Origin: Sinorhizobium fredii USDA 205
GTDB taxonomy: Bacteria; Pseudomonadota; Alphaproteobacteria; Rhizobiales; Rhizobiaceae
Assembly (NCBI RefSeq): GCF_001461695.1
Contig: NZ_AUTC01000024.1
Location: forward strand, 1 to 64,000
Direction: 5' to 3'
DNA: 64,000 bases
Below the pieces are notes generated by a model. It had not been told where the DNA came from, ran no database searches, and saw only the letters and a program-made list of their open reading frames with translations. This document shows, in pieces, positions 37,332-44,874 of this stretch. How positions within the stretch are numbered: position 1 is the first letter of the stretch; every line of letters begins with the position of its first letter. Made by a program: the position numbers and the translations under genes.

Positions 37332-37877
37332 ATGAACCGCAAGATCATCCTCTTCACTCTTGCAACCTTCGCGGCGTCGATGGCGGGCTCCGCGGCCTGG
37401 GCCGTCGGCGACAATAACAGCGAGCCGCCAAAGAAGACGAAGACGACCACCCAGTGCAAGGACGGCAAGATCTGGGATGCCAAGAGGAACAGATGCGTCG
37501 AAGCAAAGCGGAGCGATCTCGGTGACGATATCCTGTTCGACGCGGCGCGCGAGCTCGCCTATGCCGGCCAATACGAGAATGCGATCAAGGTTCTGGATGC
37601 CATGAGGGAGCAGCGGAGCGCCCGCGTCCTGAATTATATGGGCTACGCCAACCGCAAGGCCGGGCGCATGGAACTCGGCATGCAATACTACAGGCGCGCC
37701 ATTCAGGCCGACGAGAATTACATTCTCGCGCGCTCCTATATGGGCCAGGCTCTGGTCGAGCAGGGGCGCGTCGAGGAAGCGAGAGCGCAGCTTGTGGAGA
37801 TTCGCGACCGCGGCGGCGAAGACAGTTGGGCATACAGGGCCTTGCTCCAGTCGCTCGGAGGAATTCGTCAATACTGA
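37332..37877 (+). CDS. exported TPR protein
   Basis: A 181-residue protein. The signal peptide MNRKIILFTLATFAASMAGS is followed by AAWA, with cleavage likely after AWA. A linker with CKDGKIWDAKRNRCVEAK follows (two Cys, possible disulfide). Then come about three tetratricopeptide repeats, including GQYENAIKVLDAM, YMGYANRKAGRMELGMQYYR and YMGQALVEQGRVEEARAQL. AGGAGAAAAGGC precedes the ATG at 37332. It is likely a periplasmic scaffold. The ECF sigma/anti-sigma pair follows on the same strand. Confidence 0.88.
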   Translation: MNRKIILFTLATFAASMAGSAAWAVGDNNSEPPKKTKTTTQCKDGKIWDAKRNRCVEAKRSDLGDDILFDAARELAYAGQYENAIKVLDAMREQRSARVLNYMGYANRKAGRMELGMQYYRRAIQADENYILARSYMGQALVEQGRVEEARAQLVEIRDRGGEDSWAYRALLQSLGGIRQY

Positions 37878-38000
37878 CACGCGATCTTCCTTTCTGCCGC
37901 GCTGCAGGCGCGCCAATCGCCTGGGAATTCCGGAACGGGAAAAAACTCTTTGCGATCCGGCTCTTCCCTTGCAGACTTCGGATCAAGTTTCATATCATGA

Positions 38001-38018
38001 GCCGTGCGTTCGCACGGC
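38001..38018. other. perfect 8-bp-stem hairpin upstream of the ECF sigma gene
   Basis: GCCGTGCG-TT-CGCACGGC lies 124 nt after the TPR gene and 39 nt before the sigma-factor start. No T run follows. It may be an intercistronic hairpin or an operator. Confidence 0.5.
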
Positions 38019-38057
38019 GAATAGACGGATGATCCGGCACGTCTCACTGGAAGAGAA

Positions 38058-38576
38058 ATGCGCCCAGCGGCAGAGATGAAGGACTTCAGACGGGATTTGG
38101 TCAGCCTGCTGCCCAAATTGCGCCGTTTCGCGATGACGCTGACGCGCAATGCCAACGATGCCGACGATCTCGTCCAGGAAGTTTGCGAGCGGGCGATCAG
38201 CCGCAGCCACCTGTGGAACGGCGAGGGCCGGCTGGAGAGCTGGATCTATACGATGACCCGCAATCTCTGGGTGGACGAAGTCCGCAAGCGGAAGGTCCGC
38301 GGCACAGGCAGCATGGTCGATATATTCGAGCAGGACGAACTGAATGTCGAAGCCACGGCCGAGAAGGCGGTCTATGCCAACCAGTTGCAGAAGATGATCC
38401 TCTCCATGCCGGAAGGACTGGCAAGCGTCTTCCTGTTGGTCAACGTCGAAGGTCACAGCTACCGGGAAACCGCGACGATCCTCGGCATCCCGATCGGCAC
38501 GGTGATGAGCAGGCTCTCGACAGCGCGCCTGCGGCTCGCGGCGATGTTGTCCGAGGATACGGAAAGGAGGGCCTGA
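38058..38576 (+). CDS. ECF-type RNA polymerase sigma factor
   Basis: A 172-residue group IV sigma factor. Region 2 (about 12-80) contains NANDADDLVQEVCERAI and ESWIYTMTRNLWVDEVRKRK. Region 4 (about 110-160) contains EGLASVFLLVNVEGHSYRET and ILGIPIGTVMSRLSTARLRL. The ATG at 38058 has GGAAGAG upstream; ATG 38076 is an alternative. The anti-sigma gene starts 3 nt after the stop, behind AAAGGAGGG, so sigma and anti-sigma are made together. The inducing signal cannot be read from the sequence. Confidence 0.94.
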   Translation: MRPAAEMKDFRRDLVSLLPKLRRFAMTLTRNANDADDLVQEVCERAISRSHLWNGEGRLESWIYTMTRNLWVDEVRKRKVRGTGSMVDIFEQDELNVEATAEKAVYANQLQKMILSMPEGLASVFLLVNVEGHSYRETATILGIPIGTVMSRLSTARLRLAAMLSEDTERRA

Positions 38577-38579
38577 CCG

Positions 38580-39407
38580 TTGCAGCAGACGAAGGGGCTG
38601 GCGCTCGAAGTGCGGTTGTCCGCCTATATCGACGGCGAACTTGGCGAGGCGGAAAGGTCCGAGCTCGACGCCCTTTTGGCGCGCGATGACGACGCCAGGG
38701 CGCTGCTCGAGAAACTGAAGGCCGGCAGCGCATTCGGAAACCGGGCGTTCGAGGATTTCCTTCACGACCCGGTGCCATTGGCTTTGGTGCGGCACATCAA
38801 GCAAGGCGGCGGCATCAGTCCGAAGCTGGAGCGGGTCACGACGTCGAACCTTCCGAAACGAAGCGCCCGCGTCTTGCCACGCCTGGTGGCGGCATCGCTT
38901 GGCCTGCTGCTCGCGGGAGGCGTCGCCGGGTTCATCCTCGGCAGCACGGCCAATTTCGTCGAGCCGGGCGGCGAGGCGGCCGCAACCCCGTGGATCAACG
39001 AGATTGCCGACTACCATCGCATCTATTCGCGCCAGAAGGCGCATCTCGTCGAGGTGCCAGCCTCGCAAGCGGCGCATATAGAAACCTGGCTGACCTCGAG
39101 CGTCGGCGTTTCCTTCAAGGTTCCAGATCTGACGCGCAAGAGCCTCGTCTTCGAAGGCGCAAGGCTGCTGGTCGCCAACGGCAAGCCGGTGGCGCAGCTC
39201 GTCTATCGCGACCAGGAGGGCGAGATTTTCGCCATCTGTTTCTTGAGAGGCGGCGACGGGACGCAGGGGAACGAGTTCAGCGAAACGATCCGCGGCGATC
39301 TGGGATTCGTCTCCTGGCAGAAGGAGGGCTCCTCCTTCGTCGTCGTCGGGCCGTCATCGGCCGCCGGCTTGCAGGATCTCGCCCACACGGTGGCGGCGGT
39401 CATCTGA
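38580..39407 (+). CDS. transmembrane anti-sigma factor of the ECF pair
   Basis: A 275-residue single-pass protein. The N-terminal sigma-binding region starts with LSAYIDGELGEAERSELDAL (the anti-sigma domain pattern), without an HxxxCxxC zinc motif. One membrane segment lies at about 102-122 (LVAASLGLLLAGGVAGFILG). A periplasmic domain of about 150 residues follows. The start is TTG at 38580, 3 nt after the sigma stop, with AAAGGAGG at good distance. It probably holds the sigma factor at the membrane until an envelope signal arrives. Confidence 0.9.
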   Translation: MQQTKGLALEVRLSAYIDGELGEAERSELDALLARDDDARALLEKLKAGSAFGNRAFEDFLHDPVPLALVRHIKQGGGISPKLERVTTSNLPKRSARVLPRLVAASLGLLLAGGVAGFILGSTANFVEPGGEAAATPWINEIADYHRIYSRQKAHLVEVPASQAAHIETWLTSSVGVSFKVPDLTRKSLVFEGARLLVANGKPVAQLVYRDQEGEIFAICFLRGGDGTQGNEFSETIRGDLGFVSWQKEGSSFVVVGPSSAAGLQDLAHTVAAVI

Positions 39408-39430
39408 TCTCGTCGGAAGTCGCGGTTTCG

Positions 39431-39560
39431 GCCCCCTCATCCGGCCTGCCGGCCACCTTCTCCCCAACGGGTCGAAGGAGACTCGCCTCGCCGCCTAAAG
39501 TCCCCTCTCCCCGTATGCTGGGAGAGGGTTAGTCCTCGGGTTAAACCCGAGGAGAGGGGC
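39431..39560. repeat. intergenic palindromic repeat, third copy
   Basis: The same order of modules as 3193-3319: CCCCTCATCCGGCC, ACCTTCTCCCC, TCCCCTCTCCCC, GGGAGAGGGTTAG, and the perfect palindrome CCTCGGGTTAAACCCGAGG. It fills the gap between the convergent anti-sigma and leuA genes. Confidence 0.8.
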
Positions 39561-39604
39561 AAATCAAGACGCACCCCGCCTTTGGCGTCCACCTTCCCCA
39601 GCGG

Positions 39605-41314
39605 CTATTTCCCCAACGTCTCCAAAACACGATTGGCGGCCGAAACGATCGCTTCGAGCGAGGCCGCGACGATGTTGGTGTTGATGCCGGCTCCGAACAA
39701 CGTGCCGCCCGGATACTCCGCCTCGACATAGGCGATCGCGGCGGCGTTCGAGCCGTGCTGCAGCGAGTGCTCGCAATAGTCCGCGACCGAGAGCTCGACG
39801 CCGAGATAAATCGACAGCGCATTGATGAAGCCGTCGATCGGACCGGTGCCCTTGCCTTCGATCCGCTTCGTCTCGCCGCGGTCGGTGATCTCGGCAGCCA
39901 CCACGCGCAGGCCCTTGTGGTCGCCCACCGGATAGGTGTGGTGATCGACGAACTTGATGCGTGCTCCCGGCTGCTCGACATAGCGCTCGATGAAACGCTG
40001 ATGGATGCGCTTCGACGGCAATTCCTTGCCTTCCTCGTCGGTGATCCGCTGGATGTCCTCACGGAACTCGATCTGCAGCTTACGCGGCAGGTTGATGCCG
40101 TAGTCCTCCTGCATGATATAGGCGATGCCGCCCTTGCCCGACTGCGAGTTGATACGGATGATCGCCTCGTAGCTGCGGCCAACGTCGCGCGGGTCGATCG
40201 GCAGATAGGGCACCTCCCAGGTGGGCCTGTTGGCCTGCTTCAACGCCTTCATGCCCTTGTTGATGGCGTCCTGGTGGGAGCCGGAGAAGGCGGTGTAGAC
40301 CAGTTCGCCGACATAGGGGTGACGCTCCGCAATGACCATCTGGTTCGAGTATTCGTAGACTTCCTTGATCCTCTCGATGTCCGAGCAATCCAGCTTCGGG
40401 TCGACGCCTTGCGTGAACATGTTGAGAGCCAGGGTCACGACGTCGACGTTGCCGGTGCGCTCGCCATTGCCGAACAGCGTGCCTTCGACGCGGTCCGCGC
40501 CGGCCATCAGGCCGAGTTCCGTGGCGGCGATGCCGGTGCCGCGGTCGTTGTGCGGATGCAGCGAGATGAGCAGGTTCTCGCGGTTGTCGAGGTTGCGGCA
40601 CATCCACTCGATCTGGTCGGCATAGACGTTGGGCGTCGCCATCTCGACGGTCGACGGCAGGTTGATGATCAGCTTGTTGTCCGGCGTCGGCTTGACGATC
40701 TCGATGACCGCGTTGCAGATCTCCAGCGCCACTTCGAGTTCCGTGCCGGTGAAGCTCTCCGGCGAATATTCGAAACGATAGCCGCCGCCGGCCTTGGCAG
40801 CCATGTCGGTGATCATCTTGGCGGCGTCGGTGGCGATCTGCTTGATGCCGGCGACATCCTTGGCGAAGACGACGCGGCGCTGCAGCTCGCTCGTGGAGTT
40901 GTAGAAGTGCACGATCGGCCGGTGGGCGCCGTCAAGCGCCTCGAAGGTACGGGTGATCAGCTCCGGCCGGCACTGCACGAGCACCTGCAGCGAAACGTCA
41001 GCCGGCACATTGCCCTCTTCGACGCACCAGCGGGCAAAGTCGAAATCGGTCTGCGAAGCGGATGGGAAGCCGATTTCGATTTCCTTGAACCCCATGTCCA
41101 CGAGCAGATGGAACATGCGAGCCTTGCGGTCGTGTCCCATCGGGTCGACCAGCGCCTGATTGCCGTCGCGCAGGTCCACCGAGCACCAGATCGGCGCCTT
41201 GTCGATCGTCTTGGAAGGCCAGGTGCGGTCCGACAGCGCCACCTGCGGATAGGCCTGATATTTCACCGCGGCCTCTGGCATGCCGGTCTTGATGGGATGC
41301 GATCTCAGTATCAT
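39605..41314 (-). CDS. leuA: 2-isopropylmalate synthase
   Basis: A 569-residue cytosolic enzyme condensing acetyl-CoA with 2-ketoisovalerate, the first committed step of leucine synthesis. It belongs to the long (yeast/mycobacterial-like) LeuA type. The catalytic barrel begins APIWCSVDLRDGNQALVDPM. The metal-site motif SLHPHNDRGTG lies near residue 235. The C-terminal regulatory LeuA_dimer domain (about 430-560) is complete. The start ATG at 41314 has GAAGAGAAG upstream; a second Met is at residue 12. A leucine-rich leader peptide, a hairpin and a promoter lie at 41423-41628, suggesting attenuation by leucyl-tRNA supply as well as feedback inhibition. Confidence 0.96.
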   Translation of the reverse strand: MILRSHPIKTGMPEAAVKYQAYPQVALSDRTWPSKTIDKAPIWCSVDLRDGNQALVDPMGHDRKARMFHLLVDMGFKEIEIGFPSASQTDFDFARWCVEEGNVPADVSLQVLVQCRPELITRTFEALDGAHRPIVHFYNSTSELQRRVVFAKDVAGIKQIATDAAKMITDMAAKAGGGYRFEYSPESFTGTELEVALEICNAVIEIVKPTPDNKLIINLPSTVEMATPNVYADQIEWMCRNLDNRENLLISLHPHNDRGTGIAATELGLMAGADRVEGTLFGNGERTGNVDVVTLALNMFTQGVDPKLDCSDIERIKEVYEYSNQMVIAERHPYVGELVYTAFSGSHQDAINKGMKALKQANRPTWEVPYLPIDPRDVGRSYEAIIRINSQSGKGGIAYIMQEDYGINLPRKLQIEFREDIQRITDEEGKELPSKRIHQRFIERYVEQPGARIKFVDHHTYPVGDHKGLRVVAAEITDRGETKRIEGKGTGPIDGFINALSIYLGVELSVADYCEHSLQHGSNAAAIAYVEAEYPGGTLFGAGINTNIVAASLEAIVSAANRVLETLGK

Positions 41315-41422
41315 GTGCAGCTTCTCTTCGTCGCTGGAGCGTGGCTTGCCGGATGCAATAGCCGATCACGGACGATATTGCGAGGCTGATGCCGACGCCA
41401 TTGTTTCAGTTTTTGGGAGTTC

Positions 41423-41468
41423 GAGGAGCAATCCGCCGGCAGGGCTTTTCGGCCGCCGGGCGCTCCTC
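41423..41468 (-). promoter_or_regulatory. candidate attenuator hairpin of leuA
   Basis: Starting at the leader-peptide stop codon, GAGGAGC pairs with GCTCCTC 32 nt later. Inside, CCGGC-GGC pairs with GCC-CT-GCCGG around a CGAAAA loop. The hairpin sits 109 nt before the leuA start. No U run follows it directly, so termination, if any, may be weak, Rho-assisted or caused by an alternative fold. Confidence 0.55.
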
Positions 41469-41592
41469 ACCGGACCCGGCAACCGCGAGTAAGGCCGAGA
41501 AGAAGAAGCGAGGCAAAGGCACGCGAGGGGGCACGATCGTGATCGTGTCCGGAGAAGATCGCTGCGATCTTATGCGCGTAAGCCTTGGTCAT
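41467..41592 (-). CDS. leuL: leucine-rich leader peptide of leuA
   Basis: A 41-residue open frame, ATG at 41592 to TGA at 41467, reading MTKAYAHKIAAIFSGH... and containing FASLLLLGLTRG near residues 26-36: four consecutive Leu codons plus a fifth. The ATG lies exactly 7 nt after a TATAGG -10 box, so the mRNA probably starts at or next to the A of ATG (leaderless). No Shine-Dalgarno sequence is visible, consistent with that. The stop lies inside the attenuator hairpin. Ribosome stalling at the Leu run would change the fold. The name is by analogy. Confidence 0.7.
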   Translation of the reverse strand: MTKAYAHKIAAIFSGHDHDRAPSRAFASLLLLGLTRGCRVR

Positions 41593-41599
41593 GGGAGTG

Positions 41600-41628
41600 C
41601 CTATACACGCCCGGCCCGACCGGAGCAA
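41600..41628 (-). promoter_or_regulatory. promoter of the leuL-leuA unit
   Basis: The -35 is TTGCTC (41623-41628), the spacer is 17 bp, and the -10 is TATAGG (41600-41605). Seven bases separate the -10 from the leader-peptide ATG. The layout matches the trpL promoter at 47233-47261. Confidence 0.65.
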
Positions 41629-41681
41629 GGGAGATCGAGAAATATCCTGCCCCTCTCAGTCCGCTGCTCCGTTTGCAAATG

Positions 41682-41712
41682 AAAAGGGCACCGGCCTTAG
41701 CCGATGCCCTTC
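41682..41712 (-). terminator. Rho-independent terminator of clpP
   Basis: On the minus strand AAGGGCA and CGGC pair with GCCG and TGCCCTT around a short loop with one mismatch, followed by TTTTCATTTG. It begins 30 nt after the clpP stop codon. Confidence 0.85.
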
Positions 41713-41741
41713 AATGGGAACCCGTTGGAAAACAGGGCCGA

Positions 41742-42332
41742 TTAGATCTCCGCAACGGAGGTGACGATCCGCGAAACGAGCCCATAGGACTTCGCCTCGT
41801 CGGCGCCGAGCCAGTAATCGCGGTCCGTGTCCTTGGCGATCTTCTCGACCGGTTGGCCGGTCGCTTCGGAGAAGATCTTGTTCAACCGCTCGTTCATCTT
41901 GATGATTTCACGCGCCTGTATCTCGATATCCGAGGCCATGCCGCGCGTGCCGCCGGACGGTTGGTGCAGCAGGAAGCGGGTGTTCGGCAGGCAGAGGCGT
42001 TGCTCCTTCGGCGGAGCGACGAAGATGAGCGCGCCGGCCGAGGCAACCCAGCCGGTGCCGATTGTCCAGACCTTCGGCTTCACGAACTTGATCATGTCGT
42101 GAATGCTGTCGCCGGATTCGACGTGGCCGCCCGGTGAGTTGACGAAGATGCGAATGTCTTCGTCGCTGGCCGAGGCAAGGGCCACAAGCTGCGAGCAGAC
42201 CTTCTGGGCCAGTTCCTGGGTGATCGTTCCGTAGATGAAAATCGAACGCGACTTGAAAAGGTTCGCCTCGGTTTCCTTGCCCAACGGCAGCTCGGTCTTC
42301 TTTTCTTCCTGGTCGTCGTCGTTCATCCGCAT
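41742..42332 (-). CDS. clpP: ClpP-like ATP-dependent serine protease
   Basis: A 196-residue ClpP-fold peptidase. The catalytic Ser is in [13 protein letters not shown] (usual form ASMGA), the His is in [16 protein letters not shown], and the Asp is in [31 protein letters not shown] is the oxyanion/substrate strand. The sequence deviates from housekeeping ClpP (ASAGA instead of ASMGA; charged N-terminus [11 protein letters not shown]), and clpX or clpA is not adjacent. It is therefore probably one of the extra ClpP paralogues found in rhizobia. It is followed by its own terminator. Confidence 0.9.
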   Translation of the reverse strand: MRMNDDDQEEKKTELPLGKETEANLFKSRSIFIYGTITQELAQKVCSQLVALASASDEDIRIFVNSPGGHVESGDSIHDMIKFVKPKVWTIGTGWVASAGALIFVAPPKEQRLCLPNTRFLLHQPSGGTRGMASDIEIQAREIIKMNERLNKIFSEATGQPVEKIAKDTDRDYWLGADEAKSYGLVSRIVTSVAEI

Positions 42333-42399
42333 TCTTCGGACTCCTCGTGAAATGTCTCAAGGTCAGATAATGCGACTCGATGCCGATGACAATGCAAAC

Positions 42400-42545
42400 C
42401 GGCTGGCGAAGAAAGGTTGGGACCGACAGCGCTGCCGCGATGGTAAATGCGAGCCCCGTCAAATGCCGTATGGACAGCGGGCAAAAGCCCAATAAGATCA
42501 GCGCGTCATCAGAGCGGACGGGCCGCCTCCCAAGCCTGTCGACAA
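42400..42545 (+). promoter_or_regulatory. structured hupE leader, possible degenerate cobalamin riboswitch
   Basis: The leader contains GCTGCCGCGATGGTAAATGC then GAGCCCCGTCAAATGCC, reminiscent of the core GCTGCCCCCGCAACGGTAA...AAATGCCACTG of cobalamin riboswitches. HupE cobalt transporters often carry that riboswitch in alphaproteobacteria. The final B12 box is not clearly conserved, and several core bases are missing. It also holds a GGGC-AAAA-GCCC hairpin at about 42477-42491. Low confidence. Confidence 0.3.
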
Positions 42546-42557
42546 GTGGGGATCAGA

Positions 42558-43136
42558 ATGAAGACACGCATGCTCATTGCCGCTGCAGCGCTCGGCGCTT
42601 CCGCCGCACCCGCCTTCGCGCATCTCGAGCCGGCCGAGCACGGCGCACTGGCGGCGGGCCTTTCCCATCCGTTTTTCGGCGCGGATCATGTGCTTGCCAT
42701 GGTCGCGGTCGGCCTCTGGGCGGCGCAGATCGGCGGCCGCGCCCTCTGGGCGGTTCCTGCCGCCTTCGTCGCCATGATGGCTGTCGGCTTCGGCCTAGCG
42801 CTTGCCGCCGTTCCCCTGCCCTTCGTCGAGCCGGCAATCCTCGCCTCGGTCGTTGCCCTCGGCCTGATCGTCGCAATGGCCGTGCGGTTCGATGTGGCGC
42901 CTGCCGCAGCGATCGTCGGCATCTTCGCGCTCTTCCACGGCCACGCCCATGGCGGCGAACTGGGGCCGGCCGGCGCCTGGTCTTTCGCCATGGGATTCAT
43001 CATCGCGACCGCATTGCTGCATGCTACAGGCGTCGGCCTCGGCATTGCGCTCGCGAGGCTTTCGAGCACCGGCACCCTTGCCCGCCTGCTCGGCGGTGTG
43101 ACCGCCCTGGCCGGAGCAGCCCTGATCTTCGGCTGA
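42558..43136 (+). CDS. hupE: HupE/UreJ-type nickel or cobalt permease
   Basis: A 192-residue inner-membrane protein. The signal sequence MKTRMLIAAAALGASAAPAF-AH is followed by HLEPAEHGALAAGLSHPFFG, the conserved H-P-x-x-G-x-D-H (HPFFGADH) metal motif. About six membrane segments and FHGHAHGGELG follow. It is typical of HupE/UreJ secondary Ni/Co transporters. The ATG at 42558 has GGGGATCAGA upstream. No hydrogenase or urease genes are near, so cobalt for B12 is a reasonable guess. A RIME-like repeat begins 18 bp after the stop. Confidence 0.92.
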   Translation: MKTRMLIAAAALGASAAPAFAHLEPAEHGALAAGLSHPFFGADHVLAMVAVGLWAAQIGGRALWAVPAAFVAMMAVGFGLALAAVPLPFVEPAILASVVALGLIVAMAVRFDVAPAAAIVGIFALFHGHAHGGELGPAGAWSFAMGFIIATALLHATGVGLGIALARLSSTGTLARLLGGVTALAGAALIFG

Positions 43137-43153
43137 CGGGCATCGCTGTGGTG

Positions 43154-43260
43154 CTCTACAGCGCCGTGCGTCCTTTCAGACGCACAAAGGTCGCTGTAGA
43201 ACTTTGAATCGCTGCATGTTTGTGTCCTTAAATCGGCTCGATTTAAGGACACATGCAGTA
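43154..43260 (+). repeat. RIME-like two-palindrome repeat (best copy)
   Basis: Palindrome 1 is CTACAGCG-CC-GTGCGTC / GACGCAC-AAAGGT-CGCTGTAG. Palindrome 2 is GCATGTTTGTGTCCTTAAAT / ATTTAAGGACACATGC. They are joined by AACTTTGAATCGCT. The same design occurs at 35788-35889 and 63095-63194, with fragments at 19269-19310 and 43768-43797. It lies in the gap between the convergent hupE and queF genes. Confidence 0.85.
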
Positions 43261-43261
43261 G

Positions 43262-43282
43262 GCGGCGGGAACTCCCCGCCGC
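43262..43282. terminator. GC hairpin between hupE and queF
   Basis: GCGGCGGG-AACTC-CCCGCCGC lies directly behind the RIME-like element and touches the queF stop. No T run is present. It may act as a weak bidirectional terminator. A similar hairpin with a T run follows the element after choX. Confidence 0.45.
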
Positions 43283-43283
43283 T

Positions 43284-43748
43284 TCACCCCCGGCCGCGGT
43301 ACGTCGGCACGCCCTGGTCCGGCAGCCAGACGCCTTCCGGCGGATTGCCGGTCTGCCAGAACACATCGATCGGGATGCCGCCGCGCGGATACCAGTAGGC
43401 GCCGATCCGAAGCCACTTCGGGGACAGCAGAGACACCAGCCGCTTGGCGATGTCGATCGTGCAATCCTCGTGGAAGGCGCCGTGGTTGCGGAACGAATGC
43501 AGGAACAGCTTCAGCGATTTCGATTCGACCAGCCAGCCGTTCGGCACGTAGTCGATGACGATATGGGCGAAGTCCGGCTGTCCGGTCATCGGGCAGAGCG
43601 AGGTGAATTCCGGCGCCGTGAAGCGGACGACGAAATCCGTGCCCTCATGGCCGCTGGGCACCCGTTCCAGTACCGCTTCCTCGGGGCTCTGCGGCAGGTC
43701 GACCTTTGTTCCCAGTTGTGAAAGTCCTGATACGTCCGTCTTCGTCAT
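43284..43748 (-). CDS. queF: NADPH-dependent 7-cyano-7-deazaguanine reductase
   Basis: A 154-residue unimodular (YkvM-type) QueF that reduces preQ0 to preQ1 in queuosine synthesis. The active-site Cys is in [13 protein letters not shown] (about residue 52). [20 protein letters not shown] is the conserved QueF motif with substrate-binding Glu and His. It lies 29 nt downstream of the cation exporter on the same strand and might be co-transcribed; the spacer contains part of a palindromic repeat. No other queuosine genes are present. Confidence 0.95.
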   Translation of the reverse strand: MTKTDVSGLSQLGTKVDLPQSPEEAVLERVPSGHEGTDFVVRFTAPEFTSLCPMTGQPDFAHIVIDYVPNGWLVESKSLKLFLHSFRNHGAFHEDCTIDIAKRLVSLLSPKWLRIGAYWYPRGGIPIDVFWQTGNPPEGVWLPDQGVPTYRGRG

Positions 43749-43767
43749 TTCCGTGATGCTCCACTCT

Positions 43768-43797
43768 GCGCGTCTGGTCAGACGCGCGACGCTGTAG
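43768..43797 (-). repeat. partial RIME-like palindrome overlapping the cation exporter 3' end
   Basis: GCGCGTCTG-GT-CAGACGCGC, a perfect 9-bp inverted repeat, followed by GACGCTGTAG, equals palindrome 1 of the RIME-like elements. On the minus strand it supplies the last codons (TASRV) and the stop of the cation exporter gene. Confidence 0.75.
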
Positions 43798-44701
43798 TCT
43801 TGACACGCACGCCGTGCGCCTTTTCGCCTTCCGGCTCGACATGAATGGCGATCCTCGCGCCCGGATGAACGGCGCGGATCGCATCTTCGATCCGGTCGCA
43901 GATATCATGGGCGTCGCCGACCGGCATCGTCTCCGGCACGACCATGTGGAAATCCACGAAGGTCGCCGGACCCGCCTGTCGTGTCTTCAGGTCATGGACG
44001 CCAAGCGATCCGCCGGCAGCGGCGGCGATCGCCTGCTTGATCGCCTCCTCTTCCTCCACCGGCACGGCCTTGTCCATCAGCCCGTCGATCGAGCGCGAGA
44101 TGACCGTCCAGCCCTGGAACAGGATATTGCCGGCCACGACCACCGCAAGCAGGGGATCGAGGATGGCATAGCCGGTGGCGATGGCAAGAACAAGGCCCGC
44201 CAGCACCCCCGCCGAGGTGACGACGTCCGAGAGGATGTGATGCCCGTCGGCGCTCAGCGCCGGCGACCGGTGCGCCTCGCCGGCGCGGATCAGGACATAG
44301 GCCCAGAGCGCATTGACAACACCCGCACCGAAGTTGATCGCAAGGCCGAGTGCCGGGGCGTTCAGCAGCGACGGCGCCATCATTTCGGGCACCGCCTCCC
44401 AGAGGATCAAGAGCGCCGCCACGACGATCAAAACACCTTCGATGACCGCCGAAAAATACTCCGCCTTGTGATGTCCGAAGGGGTGGCCGGCGTCCGCCGG
44501 CTTCGCTGCGTAGCCGATCATCGCATAGGCGATCACCGCAGCGACGACATTGACCAGGGATTCCAGGCCGTCGGACAGCAGTGCGACCGACCCCGTCACC
44601 CACCACGCAAGCAACTTCAGCCCCATGACGCTGAGCGAAAGCGGAATGCCCCAAAAGGCGAGCCTTAGAACCGTTCGGTTGTCGGACGCGGTCATCTTCA
44701 T
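43778..44701 (-). CDS. cation diffusion facilitator (CDF) metal exporter
   Basis: A 307-residue inner-membrane divalent-metal/H+ antiporter. Six membrane segments lie in the first 210 residues. The metal site is visible as [10 protein letters not shown] in helix 2 and [16 protein letters not shown] (H-x-x-x-D) in helix 5. The loop [20 protein letters not shown] is the CDF signature. A cytoplasmic domain with [15 protein letters not shown] closes the protein. GAGGA precedes the start. The final residues come from a palindromic repeat. Zn, Fe or Mn specificity cannot be decided by eye. Confidence 0.93.
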   Translation of the reverse strand: MKMTASDNRTVLRLAFWGIPLSLSVMGLKLLAWWVTGSVALLSDGLESLVNVVAAVIAYAMIGYAAKPADAGHPFGHHKAEYFSAVIEGVLIVVAALLILWEAVPEMMAPSLLNAPALGLAINFGAGVVNALWAYVLIRAGEAHRSPALSADGHHILSDVVTSAGVLAGLVLAIATGYAILDPLLAVVVAGNILFQGWTVISRSIDGLMDKAVPVEEEEAIKQAIAAAAGGSLGVHDLKTRQAGPATFVDFHMVVPETMPVGDAHDICDRIEDAIRAVHPGARIAIHVEPEGEKAHGVRVKTTASRV

Positions 44702-44711
44702 TCCTCGTGCA

Positions 44712-44736
44712 GATGCAAACGAGTTGCAAATGCATG
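44712..44736 (-). promoter_or_regulatory. repeat upstream of the metal exporter, candidate operator
   Basis: On the minus strand TTTGCAACTCGTTTGCA contains the direct repeat TTTGCA-N5-TTTGCA and the inverted pair TGCAA...TTGCA, ending 11 nt before the exporter start. It could bind a metal-responsive Fur-family regulator; this is inference. Confidence 0.3.
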
Positions 44737-44747
44737 CCCATTGAAAC

Positions 44748-44781
44748 GCAAAACCGCCCGCGCGGGTTTTCGCGCAGGCGG
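44748..44781 (-). terminator. Rho-independent terminator of trpE(G)
   Basis: On the minus strand CCGCC-T-GCGCG pairs with CGCGC-GGGCGG around an AAAACC-type loop, followed by TTTTGCGTTTC. It begins about 90 nt after the trpE(G) stop. Confidence 0.85.
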
Positions 44782-44874
44782 ATATTCATGCATCATATGG
44801 GCGATAATGAACGGCTTGTCAAAGGCGTGATCGCAACTTCGCGCTTCTGCTCCAGCCACCCGCCTGCGAGGGCG

